Of a stretch of 64,000 bases of DNA, positions 7,360 through 15,378 are shown one piece after another. Position numbers and translations under genes: made by a program. The stretch spans positions 62,001 through 126,000 of the forward strand of contig JAFEDT010000018.1 in the NCBI GenBank assembly GCA_018241445.1, in the 5' to 3' direction. The notes under the pieces were generated by a model. It made no database searches, was not told the DNA's origin, and saw only the letters and a list, made by a program, of their open reading frames with translations. The stretch is from Pseudomonadota bacterium (GTDB lineage Bacteria > Pseudomonadota > Gammaproteobacteria > Steroidobacterales > Steroidobacteraceae). Numbering within the stretch: position 1 is the stretch's first letter; every line of letters starts with the position of its first letter.

Positions 7360-8658
7360 TCAGGAGCCTGCGGGCGCCGCAGCGCCGTGTTCGGCGGCGC
7401 GGCTGTGTTCGCTCGCCCGGCCCTGTTCACCGGCGCGGCCGAGTTCTCCGGCCCGGGTATAGAACACGCCCGGCAGCGACACGATGTGCGAGAAGCCCAG
7501 GGCATCGCCGGCCGACCATTCGCCGGCGGCCTCGCCGTACACTCCGCGCGAGGCAGCCATCAGGGACCAGGGCGACTCCACGCCCTCGATGAACACCCCG
7601 CCGGTGCGCAGCAGCACGTGGACCACGCCGCTGACACGCGTCTGCGAGGACAGCAGCAGCGCCTCGATGTCGCGGCACACCGGGTCCAGCAGCTGGCCCT
7701 CGTGCACCAGGTCGCCGTAAGGCTGCGACACCTGCTCCTTGATGCGCTGCTGGCGCGCCGTCAGCACCAGTTTCTCCAGCTCGCGGTGAGCCGTCAGCAG
7801 CACCTCGGCGGCCGGCGCTTCGAAGGCCACCCGGCCCTTGGTGCCGATGATGGTGTCGCCCAGGTGGATGCCGCGGCCGATCCCGTAGGGCGCGGCGAGC
7901 TGCTCCAGCGCCTCGATCAGTTCCACGGGCGCCAGCGCGCGCCCGTCGAGCGACACGGGCCGGCCGGCGTCGAAGCCGATGGTGAGGCGCCGCGGCGCTC
8001 GCGGTTGTGTGAAGGCATCGCGCGAGAGCTGCCACGCGTCCTCGGGGATGCTGCCCGTGGAGGTGAGTGTTTCCTTGCCGCCGATGGTCACGCCCCACAG
8101 GCCGCGGTTGATGGAGTACTTCGCCCCGGTGGGCGGAATGGGCAGGCCGCGCTGCTGCAGGTAGTCCAGCTCGTCCTGGCGCTTGAAGGCCTCATCGCGC
8201 ACCGGAGCCAGCACCTTCAGGTCCGGCGCGAGCGTGCGCAGCGCGACCTCGAAGCGCACCTGGTCGTTGCCGGCCGCCGTGCAGCCGTGCGCGATGGTGT
8301 CGCAACCGAGCTTGCGCGCCATGCGCGCGATGGTCTGCGCCTGCATGACACGTTCGGCCCCGACGCACAGCGGGTACAGGGCGCCGCGCCGCACATTGCC
8401 CATGACCAGGAAGCGCAGCACCTGCTCGAAGTAGTCCGCGCGCGCATCCACCTGGTGGTGGGCGATGGCGCCCAGGGCGCGGGCGCGCTGCGCCAGGGTG
8501 GCGGCCGCGGCCGCGTCGATGCCGCCGGTGTCGACCGTGACAGTGATGACCGGGCGGCGCTCGTGCTCGGCGATCCAGGGGACCAGGAACGAGGTGTCGA
8601 GTCCGCCGGAATAGGCGAGAACGATGGGCGTGGCGCCCGGATCAGGAGTGCTGGGCAT
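7360..8658 (-). CDS. argG: Argininosuccinate synthase with repetitive C-terminal tail
   Basis: ATP-dependent joining of citrulline and aspartate. The PP-loop motif AYSGGLDTS is at residues 14-22, followed by TVDTGG, IAHGCTAAGNDQVRFE and GAKYSINRGLWG, all family hallmarks. The conserved part ends near VSLPGVFYTRAGEL. After it come about 30 residues of imperfect six-residue repeats (GELGRA, GEQGRA, SEHSRA, AEHGAA) encoded by four near-repeats of about 18 bp at 7370-7455. The tail has no known role. ATG start 5 bp after the argR stop; the next gene starts 2 bp after this one ends. Confidence 0.95.
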   Translation of the reverse strand: MPSTPDPGATPIVLAYSGGLDTSFLVPWIAEHERRPVITVTVDTGGIDAAAAATLAQRARALGAIAHHQVDARADYFEQVLRFLVMGNVRRGALYPLCVGAERVMQAQTIARMARKLGCDTIAHGCTAAGNDQVRFEVALRTLAPDLKVLAPVRDEAFKRQDELDYLQQRGLPIPPTGAKYSINRGLWGVTIGGKETLTSTGSIPEDAWQLSRDAFTQPRAPRRLTIGFDAGRPVSLDGRALAPVELIEALEQLAAPYGIGRGIHLGDTIIGTKGRVAFEAPAAEVLLTAHRELEKLVLTARQQRIKEQVSQPYGDLVHEGQLLDPVCRDIEALLLSSQTRVSGVVHVLLRTGGVFIEGVESPWSLMAASRGVYGEAAGEWSAGDALGFSHIVSLPGVFYTRAGELGRAGEQGRASEHSRAAEHGAAAPAGS

Positions 8659-8663
8659 GGAAT

Positions 8664-9116
8664 TCAGACCTGGAACAGGCCGCGCAGGCGGCCGATGAGC
8701 TGTTGTTGCGCGCGAGCGCCGGCGGTGGCAATGAATATGGTGTCATCGCCCGAGATGGTGCCGGCCACCTCGGGCCAGTCGGCCTTGTCGATGGCTACCG
8801 CGACACTTTGCGCCGCGCCAATGGTGGTGCGCAGCACGGTGATGGACGGGCCGGCGCGCCGCAGCTGCCGCACGAACTGCGTCAGCGTGCCGAAGTCGCC
8901 GTTGGCGCGCGTGACCTCATCGGCCGGCAGCACGTAGCGCCCGCTGGCCTTGGACACGCCCAGATCGCGCAGGTCGCGGCTGATGGAGGACTGGGTTGCC
9001 TCCATGCCGGTGCGCTTGAGCAGCCGTACCAGGTCGTCCTGCTTGCGCACCACGCCCTCGCGCAGCAGGCGCACGATGACCTCGCGCCGTTCGACCTGTT
9101 GGGCGTCGGTCAGCAT
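8664..9116 (-). CDS. argR: Arginine repressor ArgR
   Basis: Hexameric arginine-dependent repressor of arginine genes. N-terminal winged helix with SSISRDLRDLGVSKASGRY, the recognition region, and C-terminal GTISGDDTIF, the arginine-binding and trimerisation motif. The start taken is ATG 9116 (MLTDAQQVERRE), giving 150 aa as expected for the family. The frame runs on to a TTG at 9155, but that lies inside an ARG box. First gene of the arg operon, so it probably represses itself and the seven genes behind it. Confidence 0.95.
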   Translation of the reverse strand: MLTDAQQVERREVIVRLLREGVVRKQDDLVRLLKRTGMEATQSSISRDLRDLGVSKASGRYVLPADEVTRANGDFGTLTQFVRQLRRAGPSITVLRTTIGAAQSVAVAIDKADWPEVAGTISGDDTIFIATAGARAQQQLIGRLRGLFQV

Positions 9117-9138
9117 GGCGGCAGGTGGGCAGGAAGTA

Positions 9139-9177
9139 TGTGCATAAACATGCAAGTATTGTGCATTTTAATGCACA
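9139..9177. promoter_or_regulatory. Tandem ARG boxes (ArgR operator) of the arginine operon
   Basis: Two 18-bp imperfect palindromes: TGTGCATAAACATGCAAG at 9139-9156 and TGTGCATTTTAATGCACA at 9160-9177. The spacer is exactly 3 bp, the spacing known for paired ARG boxes bound by one ArgR hexamer. The half-site is TGCAT instead of the enteric TGAAT. The boxes lie 22-61 bp upstream of the argR ATG and about 150 bp before the divergent TIR gene, so that gene might also be affected. AT-rich against GC-rich surroundings. Confidence 0.88.
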
Positions 9178-9328
9178 AGCAGTCAAGGCCCTGCGTCCTG
9201 GAAAGCACTTGAGCGGGCCGCCAAGGCTGCGCGGGTTGCAGCGCCCCATGGTGTCGCTGCTGCCGTATTGCCTGGGGCTGGCTGCTGAGAGCATTCTTGC
9301 CGGCCAGTACTGGATTAAAGAGAGCGAG

Positions 9329-11389
9329 ATGGAGGGGGAGTCGCCAACTCAAGCGAGCCCAGCGGCTGGGGCCGTATTTCTCAGCTACGCCAACCAGGAT
9401 GCCGAGGCGGCCAAGCGCATTTGCGAGGCGCTGCGCGCCGCAGGGATTGAAGTGTGGTTCGACCAGAGCGAGCTGCGCGGCGGAGAAGTCTGGGACCAGA
9501 GGATCCGACGCGAAATCCGCGACTGTGCTCTCTTTGTGCCCATTATCTCTGCACACTCCGATGCCCGGCACGAGGGCTACTTCCGTCGTGAGTGGAGGCT
9601 GGCGGTCGAACGCGCCGGCGACATGTCCGAACGCTTCGCGTACCTGGTTCCGGTCGTCATCGATGACACCAGTGAGTCACGCGCCGACGTGCCGGAGCGC
9701 TTTAGAGAAGTACAGTGGACACGCTTGCCGGCAGGTGAGGGAGCCGCGGCCTTTGTTGCCCGCGTTCAGCGTCTGCTGTCGCCGGAGCCATCGACCATGA
9801 TCCATGCGCCCGCCAGCGTTCAGGCCGGGGCCCCAGGCGTTATCTGGGTAGCGGCGCGGGAACCCGGGTGGCCAAAGCGAGTCCTGCCCGCGGCAGTCGC
9901 CATAGCGGCCGTGGGGGCAGTGGCCTGGTTCGCCATCGACAAGCCCTGGACCTCGAAGCCCACGGTTTCTTCATCGACCGTTGCCGCCAGTGCGGCGCCC
10001 CCGGCTTTCCGGCCGCCGCCGCACTCGGTCGCCGTGCTGCCGTTCGTGAACATGAGCGGCGACAAGGACCAGGAGTACTTCTCCCAAGGATTGACCGAAG
10101 AGCTCCTCAATTCCCTGACCGAGATCAATGGGCTGCAGGTGGCAGGCCGGACCTCGGCTTTCTCATTTCAGGGAAAGGACACCGACGCTGGTACGATCGC
10201 CCGCAAGCTCAACGTCGGCGCCATCCTCGAAGGCAGCGTGCGCCGCTCGGGCCACACGGTCCGCATTACCGCGCAGCTCTTGAATGCCGTCACCGGCTTT
10301 CACCTGTGGTCGAAGACCTATGATCGGGACCTGGGCGACGTGCTGAAACTGCAGACCGAGATTGCGGTGGCGGTCGCGGATGCACTCAAAGTCACGCTGC
10401 TGGGGAACGAAGCTGCCAGGATCGAACTCGGTGGCACCCGCAACCCCGCGGCGTTCGATGCCTATCTGCGCGGCTCGAAGGCGGCGCGTGCGGGTGAGGG
10501 GGCATCGAGCTACCAGAGCGCAATTGCCGAATTCACGGAAGCAATCGGCCTCGATCCGAATTATGCGCTGGCGTTCGCCAGCCGATCGCTCGCGCTTTCC
10601 TACTATGCTAGTGACGCCGTCAACGCCGCGGACAGTCGGAAGTTCGCCGTCAGGTCAGAGGTCGATGCGCGCCGGGCGCTCCGGCTTGCTCCGGATCTGG
10701 CCGAGGGTCACCTGGCGCTGGCCCGTTCTGTGGTTGCCACACATCTCGACTTCACTCAAGCGAGCGAGGCGTACCAGCGCGCCATGGCGTTCGCTCCAGG
10801 TGACGCCGGTGTGCTGGCCTTGAGCGGCTTGTTTGCGGTTTCCATGGGCCGCTCCGATGTTGGGATCGCGGCCGCCCGCCACGCCGTCGCGCTGGACCCG
10901 CTCAATCCACAAAGCCACGAAGCGCTCGGCGAAGCGTTATTCTGGGCTCGCCGATACCAGGAGGCGGTTGCCGCTTTCGCAGAAGTCATCAGTCTCGAAC
11001 CCGACTTCAAGCGCGCCTACGGATTTCGTGGGGTCGCCTGGTACTGGCTCGGCGAGCTGCACAGTGCGCGCTCCTCGTGTGAGACGAAGCCGGATCACTG
11101 GTCGAGCATGTGGTGCCTCGCGCTGACATACGAGAAGCTCGGATGGCATGGCGAAGCACAAGCCGAGCAAAAGAAGCTGCAGGCCGTCTTCGGCGACAAC
11201 TCGGCGTACCAGCTCGCCACGATTTACGCGGCGTGGGGTGACACAGACAAGGCGCTGGAGTGGCTGACCAGGGCCGTGCGACTACCTGATGCAGGCGTGA
11301 CCTATTTGAAAATTGACGCGCTCGTGGATCCCATGCGCCACGAGCCGCGCTTCCAGGCTATCGAGCGGGCGTTGAAGTTTCCCGGCTAG
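9329..11389 (+). CDS. TIR domain / TolB-like / TPR membrane protein, copy 1
   Basis: 686 aa. The TIR domain (about residues 14-150) opens with AVFLSYANQDAEAA and has VWFDQSELRGG and YFRREWRLA; Glu88 falls at the position of the catalytic glutamate of NAD-cleaving TIR domains. One membrane segment follows at about 185-203. Next is a TolB-like N-terminal domain with PPPHSVAVLPFVNMSGDKDQEYF-type sequence (about 230-350), and TPR-like repeats fill the C-terminal 300 residues. Predicted topology is TIR in the cytosol and TolB/TPR in the periplasm. ATG 9329 is preferred because it has a purine-rich stretch before it and the TIR fold begins soon after. It may be a signalling protein or an NAD-depleting immune effector; the sequence does not decide. 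Confidence 0.82.
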   Translation: MEGESPTQASPAAGAVFLSYANQDAEAAKRICEALRAAGIEVWFDQSELRGGEVWDQRIRREIRDCALFVPIISAHSDARHEGYFRREWRLAVERAGDMSERFAYLVPVVIDDTSESRADVPERFREVQWTRLPAGEGAAAFVARVQRLLSPEPSTMIHAPASVQAGAPGVIWVAAREPGWPKRVLPAAVAIAAVGAVAWFAIDKPWTSKPTVSSSTVAASAAPPAFRPPPHSVAVLPFVNMSGDKDQEYFSQGLTEELLNSLTEINGLQVAGRTSAFSFQGKDTDAGTIARKLNVGAILEGSVRRSGHTVRITAQLLNAVTGFHLWSKTYDRDLGDVLKLQTEIAVAVADALKVTLLGNEAARIELGGTRNPAAFDAYLRGSKAARAGEGASSYQSAIAEFTEAIGLDPNYALAFASRSLALSYYASDAVNAADSRKFAVRSEVDARRALRLAPDLAEGHLALARSVVATHLDFTQASEAYQRAMAFAPGDAGVLALSGLFAVSMGRSDVGIAAARHAVALDPLNPQSHEALGEALFWARRYQEAVAAFAEVISLEPDFKRAYGFRGVAWYWLGELHSARSSCETKPDHWSSMWCLALTYEKLGWHGEAQAEQKKLQAVFGDNSAYQLATIYAAWGDTDKALEWLTRAVRLPDAGVTYLKIDALVDPMRHEPRFQAIERALKFPG

Positions 11390-11441
11390 GGACTGGCGCA
11401 AGTCCGGTACAGCCCGGCGCACCGCCGCAGCCGGCTCGCGC

Positions 11442-13463
11442 TCAGGCCGGGAATTTCAGTTCCCGTTCGATCGCCTGGAAGCGTGGCTCGCTGCGCAGGG
11501 GGTCGAAGAACGCGTTCATTTTCACCTTGATCAGGTAGGGGTCGCGGTGCCGCCTGGCAACCTCGAGCCACTGCAACGCCTGGGGCTTGTCGCCCCACTG
11601 CGCATGAATCATGGAGTAGAAAATCGCACCGGCGTCCGCATACCTGGCGCGCAGCTGCGACAACTGCTGCTGCGCGTCAGCGGTCCTTCCCAGCTTCTCG
11701 TATACCAGTGCCAGGCAGATGGCCTTATTGGACTCATCGGCCGCTGCGCACGCCGTGCGCGCGTTCTCGAAGTCTCCGACCTGATAGTAGGTAAAACCGA
11801 GCCAGGCGTTGGTGAATCCATCGTTCGGGGCCAGCGCCCTGGCTGCCGTAAAAGCCTCAATGGCCTCGGAGTCGCGCCGAGCCGTCGTGAGAGCGTCACC
11901 GAGCAGGCGGTGAGCATCGGCACTCAGCGGGTCCAGCACCAGCGCACGGCGTACCGCGGCGAGGCCCGTCTCGGCCTGGCCCATCTCCACGGCGAAAACG
12001 CCATACTCTCCCAACACCCGCGCGTTGCCGGGTGCGAGCGCTACCGCGCGCTGGTATTCCTCGCTGGCGCGCCTGAAATCGAGCGAATCCCGCAGCACCG
12101 TCGCCAGCGCCAGATGGGCTTCGGCCAGCCCCGGCGCCAGGGTGATCGCTTTCTGCGCATCGGCCTGTGCCCTGGCATAGTTCTCCTGGACGGCCGGTCC
12201 CGCAGCGTAGTTTCTCGCGTATGAGGCGAACGCCACCGACCGGTTGGCGAAGGCGAGGACATAACCGGGATCGTGGCGAATGGCCTCGGAATAACCTGCG
12301 ATGACCGTCTGCAGTTCCGCTGCCCGCGCATACCCCGAGAAGGCCCTGGAGGCGCGCAGATACACATCCAGGGCGGCCGGATTGCGGGTGCCGCCAAGCT
12401 CGATGCGCGCGGCGAGATCGCCGAGCAGGGTGACCTTGAGTGCCTCGGCGACCGCGCTGGCAATCTCGGTCTGCAGCCTCAGCACATCACCGAGGTCGCG
12501 GTCGTAGGTCTTCGACCACAGGTGAAATCCGCTCACCGCATTGATGAGCTGCGCCGTCACCCGCACCGTGTGGGCCGAGCGGCGTACGCTTCCCTCCAAT
12601 ACCGCCGCAACGTTCAGCTTGCGCGCCACCGTGCCAATGTCGGTGTGCTCCCTGAAGGAGAACGACGAGGTGCGGGCCGCTACCTGCAGATCATTTATCT
12701 GCGAGAGCGAGTTGAGCAGTTCCTCGGTGAGCCCCTCGGAGAAGTACTCCTGTTCCTTGTCCCCGCTCATGTTCACGAACGGCAGCACCGCGACCGAGTG
12801 CGGCGGCGGGTTGAAGGCGGCCGGGGCCGGGGCGGGGGTCTGGGCCGCAGTGGTCGGCACGGCATGTCCGGCAACCAGGAACCTGTCGACGGCTACATAG
12901 CCGCTCACCGCCACGACCGCTACGGCGACAACTGCCGCCAGCGCAGGTCCCGTCCGCCGGGACTTCAGTGCGTGTGCCGTTGCAGGTACCGCGGCGGACG
13001 CAGCGCCAGTAACTGCAGTGCCCGGGACCTGAGGCGACAGCAGCCGCCGCACGCGCTCGACAAACGCGGGCGGCGTCTCCCCTCCCGGCAGGCGCGTCCA
13101 TTGCAGCTCGCGGAACTTCTCCGGGACCGACGGATCGCGCTCCGTCGTGCCGTCGATGACGACTGGCACGAAAAACGCCCTGTTGTCGGCCATGTCGCCG
13201 GCGCGTTCCACCGCCAGCCGCCATTCACGGCGGAAGTAGCCCTCGAGCCGCTCGTGCGTATGTTGGGAGACAACCGGAACGAACAACGCGCAGTCGCGGA
13301 TCTGTTGGCGGATGGATCGGTCCCACGCATCCCCGCCGCGCAACTCGCTCCTGTCGAACCAGACCTCGACGCCACCTGAGCGAAGTGCCTCGCAGATTTT
13401 CTGTGCCGCTTCGGCATCCTGCGAGGCGTAGCTGAGAAATACCGCGTGCGACGTTTCTGTCAC
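11442..13463 (-). CDS. TIR domain / TolB-like / TPR membrane protein, copy 2
   Basis: 673 aa with the same layout as the gene at 9329-11389: TIR (FLSYASQDAEAAQKICEALR, VWFDRSELRGG, YFRREWRLAVERAGD, with Glu80 at the catalytic position), membrane helix at about 173-191, TolB-like domain (VAVLPFVNMSGDKEQEYFSEGL), TPR repeats, and a shared ending FQAIERELKFPA. The two genes are convergent with 52 bp between stops, so they form an inverted duplicate pair. Identity is high in TIR and TolB parts and much lower in the linker before the membrane helix and in the TPR part. GTG start at 13463 directly before the TIR domain. Confidence 0.82.
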   Translation of the reverse strand: MTETSHAVFLSYASQDAEAAQKICEALRSGGVEVWFDRSELRGGDAWDRSIRQQIRDCALFVPVVSQHTHERLEGYFRREWRLAVERAGDMADNRAFFVPVVIDGTTERDPSVPEKFRELQWTRLPGGETPPAFVERVRRLLSPQVPGTAVTGAASAAVPATAHALKSRRTGPALAAVVAVAVVAVSGYVAVDRFLVAGHAVPTTAAQTPAPAPAAFNPPPHSVAVLPFVNMSGDKEQEYFSEGLTEELLNSLSQINDLQVAARTSSFSFREHTDIGTVARKLNVAAVLEGSVRRSAHTVRVTAQLINAVSGFHLWSKTYDRDLGDVLRLQTEIASAVAEALKVTLLGDLAARIELGGTRNPAALDVYLRASRAFSGYARAAELQTVIAGYSEAIRHDPGYVLAFANRSVAFASYARNYAAGPAVQENYARAQADAQKAITLAPGLAEAHLALATVLRDSLDFRRASEEYQRAVALAPGNARVLGEYGVFAVEMGQAETGLAAVRRALVLDPLSADAHRLLGDALTTARRDSEAIEAFTAARALAPNDGFTNAWLGFTYYQVGDFENARTACAAADESNKAICLALVYEKLGRTADAQQQLSQLRARYADAGAIFYSMIHAQWGDKPQALQWLEVARRHRDPYLIKVKMNAFFDPLRSEPRFQAIERELKFPA

Positions 13464-13654
13464 CTTGGGACCACCCCTGGGGCGGAAGGTCTTTTCACCG
13501 CCTCCCTGGGCGTCAGCTTAACCCAGGAGTCTCGATTGACCTACCCGCCTCGAATGCCCGCCAGCCTTCAATCTGCGTACCTGGAGCCCGGCGGGTGCGC
13601 CAGCCAGGTGCCGGCCACCGACCTCAATGCCGGGTCCGTGGAGCGGCGTGTATT

Positions 13655-13735
13655 GGCTCCCCCGGCGCAGGTGTGTATCGGACTACACACCATCAGCGGC
13701 ATGATCAATGGTGCGGGTTGCCGCTACTGCGCGCG
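13655..13735. repeat. Dispersed 81-bp repeat, copy A, in a 346-bp gap
   Basis: Aligns without gaps to 26526-26606, 61 of 81 bases equal by hand count. Its core at 13672-13689 is TGTGTATCGGACTACACA, arms TGTGTA/TACACA around 6 bp. The gap 13464-13809 otherwise shows no gene I can support. The flanking genes are the TIR copy 2 start (leftward) and the end of the MttB gene (also leftward), so an upstream role for the TIR gene about 210 bp away is possible. Confidence 0.65.
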
Positions 13736-13809
13736 CGTTGGGGGCGCACTCCGGGGTTGCCGGCCACCCCGCCGCCCTCGACGATCCGGGCGACGCTTGC
13801 CCCCGAATG

Positions 13810-15351
13810 TCAGGGCTCGTCGCTGCCGATCTGCGTGCGCCGCTGTTCGACGTAGGCGTCCAGGGCCTCGTGCAGCGCCGGATCCAGCGGCGGCTGCTGG
13901 TACTCGCGCAGCGCCTGCTTCCACACCTCCGTGGCCCGCTGCGTCGCATCCTTGGCGCCGGCGATGCGCCAGCTCTCGTAGTTCTGCCAGTTGGATATCA
14001 GGGGGCGATAGAACGCGTGCTCGTAGCGCTCCATGGTGTGCGGCTCGCCGAAAAAGTGCCCCCCGGTGGGCACGCCGCGGATGGTTTCGAAGCCCAGTTC
14101 GGCTTCGTTGACGACGATAGGCCGCAGGAACTCCATCATCGACTGCAGCATCTCCACGTCCAGCACCAGTTTCTCGAAGGACGCAGTGAGGCCGCCTTCC
14201 TGCCACCCGGCCGCGTGGTAGATGAGGTTGCCGTGGCCGAGCACTGCGCCCCACAGGGACATCTCGGTCTCGTACACGCCCTGCGCATCGGCGGCGTTGG
14301 AGGCGCTCGCGTTCGAGGTCCGGTAAGGCAGGCGATAGCGCCGCGCCAACTGTCCGCTGGCGACGTTGGCCTTGGCATTCTCCGGTGTACCGAATGCCGG
14401 CGCGCCCGAGCGCATGTCCACATTCGAGGTAAACGCGCCATACATGACGGGTGTCCCCGCGCGCACCAGCTGCGCCAGCACCACACCGAACAGCGCTTCG
14501 GCGTTCTGCTGCGCCAGCGCGGCCGCCAGTGACACCGGCGCCATCGCCCCCATCAGCGTGAAGGGGGTGATGACGACCGCTTGCCCGTGTTCGGCCATGG
14601 CGATCAACCCCTCGGTCATGGCTTCGTCGAAGCGGCGCGGACTGTTGACGGAAATGATGGTGATGACACCGGGTTCCCGCGCCAACTCCTCGAGCGTGAT
14701 ACCCCGGGCGATGGCCATCATGCGCACCCCGTCCAGGGCACGCCCGGCACCAATGGCAGAAACGTGGAACACACGATCCGAGTAGGTCAGGTTGGCGCGG
14801 TAGGTGTCCAGGTGCCGTGTCGTGGCCGGCAGGTCCACAGGCGCGCAGACCTGGTTGCCCAGCAGGTGGATGGCGTTGAAATATTGCGCCAGGCGCACGA
14901 AATCGCAGTAATCCTGAAAATTGCCGGCACGCCGCCCACGCTCGCAGTCATGGACGTTGGGGGGGCCTGCGACCAGGGCGAACTGCAGGTGATTCTCACC
15001 CAGGCGGATGCGCCTGGCCGGGTTGCGCGGCGTCAGCGTGAATGAGGCGGGCGCGCTGGCCAGCGCCTGCTCGACCAGGCCACGCTCGATGCGCACGGTA
15101 CTGGTCGAAAAGTCCACCTGCGCGCCGGCTGCGCGCAACAGCTGCAGCGCCTTGTCCGACCTCACTTCGATGCCGAGTTCCTCCAGTATGCGCATGGAAG
15201 TGAGGTGGATCGCCTCGATCTGATCGCCGGACAGGGCTTGCAGCGGGGCATAGGGATTGATCACCTGCTGCCAGGGAAGCTGCGCCAGCTGCCCGCCGGC
15301 AATCCGGCGCCCGCGCATCCCCTGTCGTCGTCTGTTGGTGCCGGATTCCAT
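13810..15351 (-). CDS. MttB-family (trimethylamine/glycine-betaine type) methyltransferase
   Basis: 513 aa. Members of this corrinoid-dependent superfamily move a methyl group from a quaternary or tertiary amine (some from sulfonium compounds) to a Co(I) corrinoid protein. The frame has no internal amber codon, so this is the non-pyrrolysine type such as glycine-betaine methyltransferases. Visible segments include NPYAPLQALSGDQIEAIH at the N-terminus and GVPTGGHFFGEPHTMERYEHAFYRP-type sequence near the end, typical of the family. ATG 15351 is preceded by a good ribosome site, GAGGAGAGG. No corrinoid protein or reductive activator is encoded in the window. It follows the TPR-sulfotransferase by 27 bp and probably shares its transcript. 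Confidence 0.85.
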   Translation of the reverse strand: MESGTNRRRQGMRGRRIAGGQLAQLPWQQVINPYAPLQALSGDQIEAIHLTSMRILEELGIEVRSDKALQLLRAAGAQVDFSTSTVRIERGLVEQALASAPASFTLTPRNPARRIRLGENHLQFALVAGPPNVHDCERGRRAGNFQDYCDFVRLAQYFNAIHLLGNQVCAPVDLPATTRHLDTYRANLTYSDRVFHVSAIGAGRALDGVRMMAIARGITLEELAREPGVITIISVNSPRRFDEAMTEGLIAMAEHGQAVVITPFTLMGAMAPVSLAAALAQQNAEALFGVVLAQLVRAGTPVMYGAFTSNVDMRSGAPAFGTPENAKANVASGQLARRYRLPYRTSNASASNAADAQGVYETEMSLWGAVLGHGNLIYHAAGWQEGGLTASFEKLVLDVEMLQSMMEFLRPIVVNEAELGFETIRGVPTGGHFFGEPHTMERYEHAFYRPLISNWQNYESWRIAGAKDATQRATEVWKQALREYQQPPLDPALHEALDAYVEQRRTQIGSDEP

Positions 15352-15378
15352 GATCGCCGCCTCTCCTCGATCGGTTGA

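Noticed and set aside
9117..9155. N-terminal extension of ArgR from a TTG codon
   Set aside because: The TTG is within an ARG box and the added residues are not seen in ArgR; ATG 9116 gives the normal length.
13446..14111. 221-codon open frame upstream of the MttB end
   Set aside because: Half of it is antisense to the MttB gene and composition is Arg/Pro-rich shadow sequence. Only the segment within the dispersed repeat is of interest, and that is reported separately.
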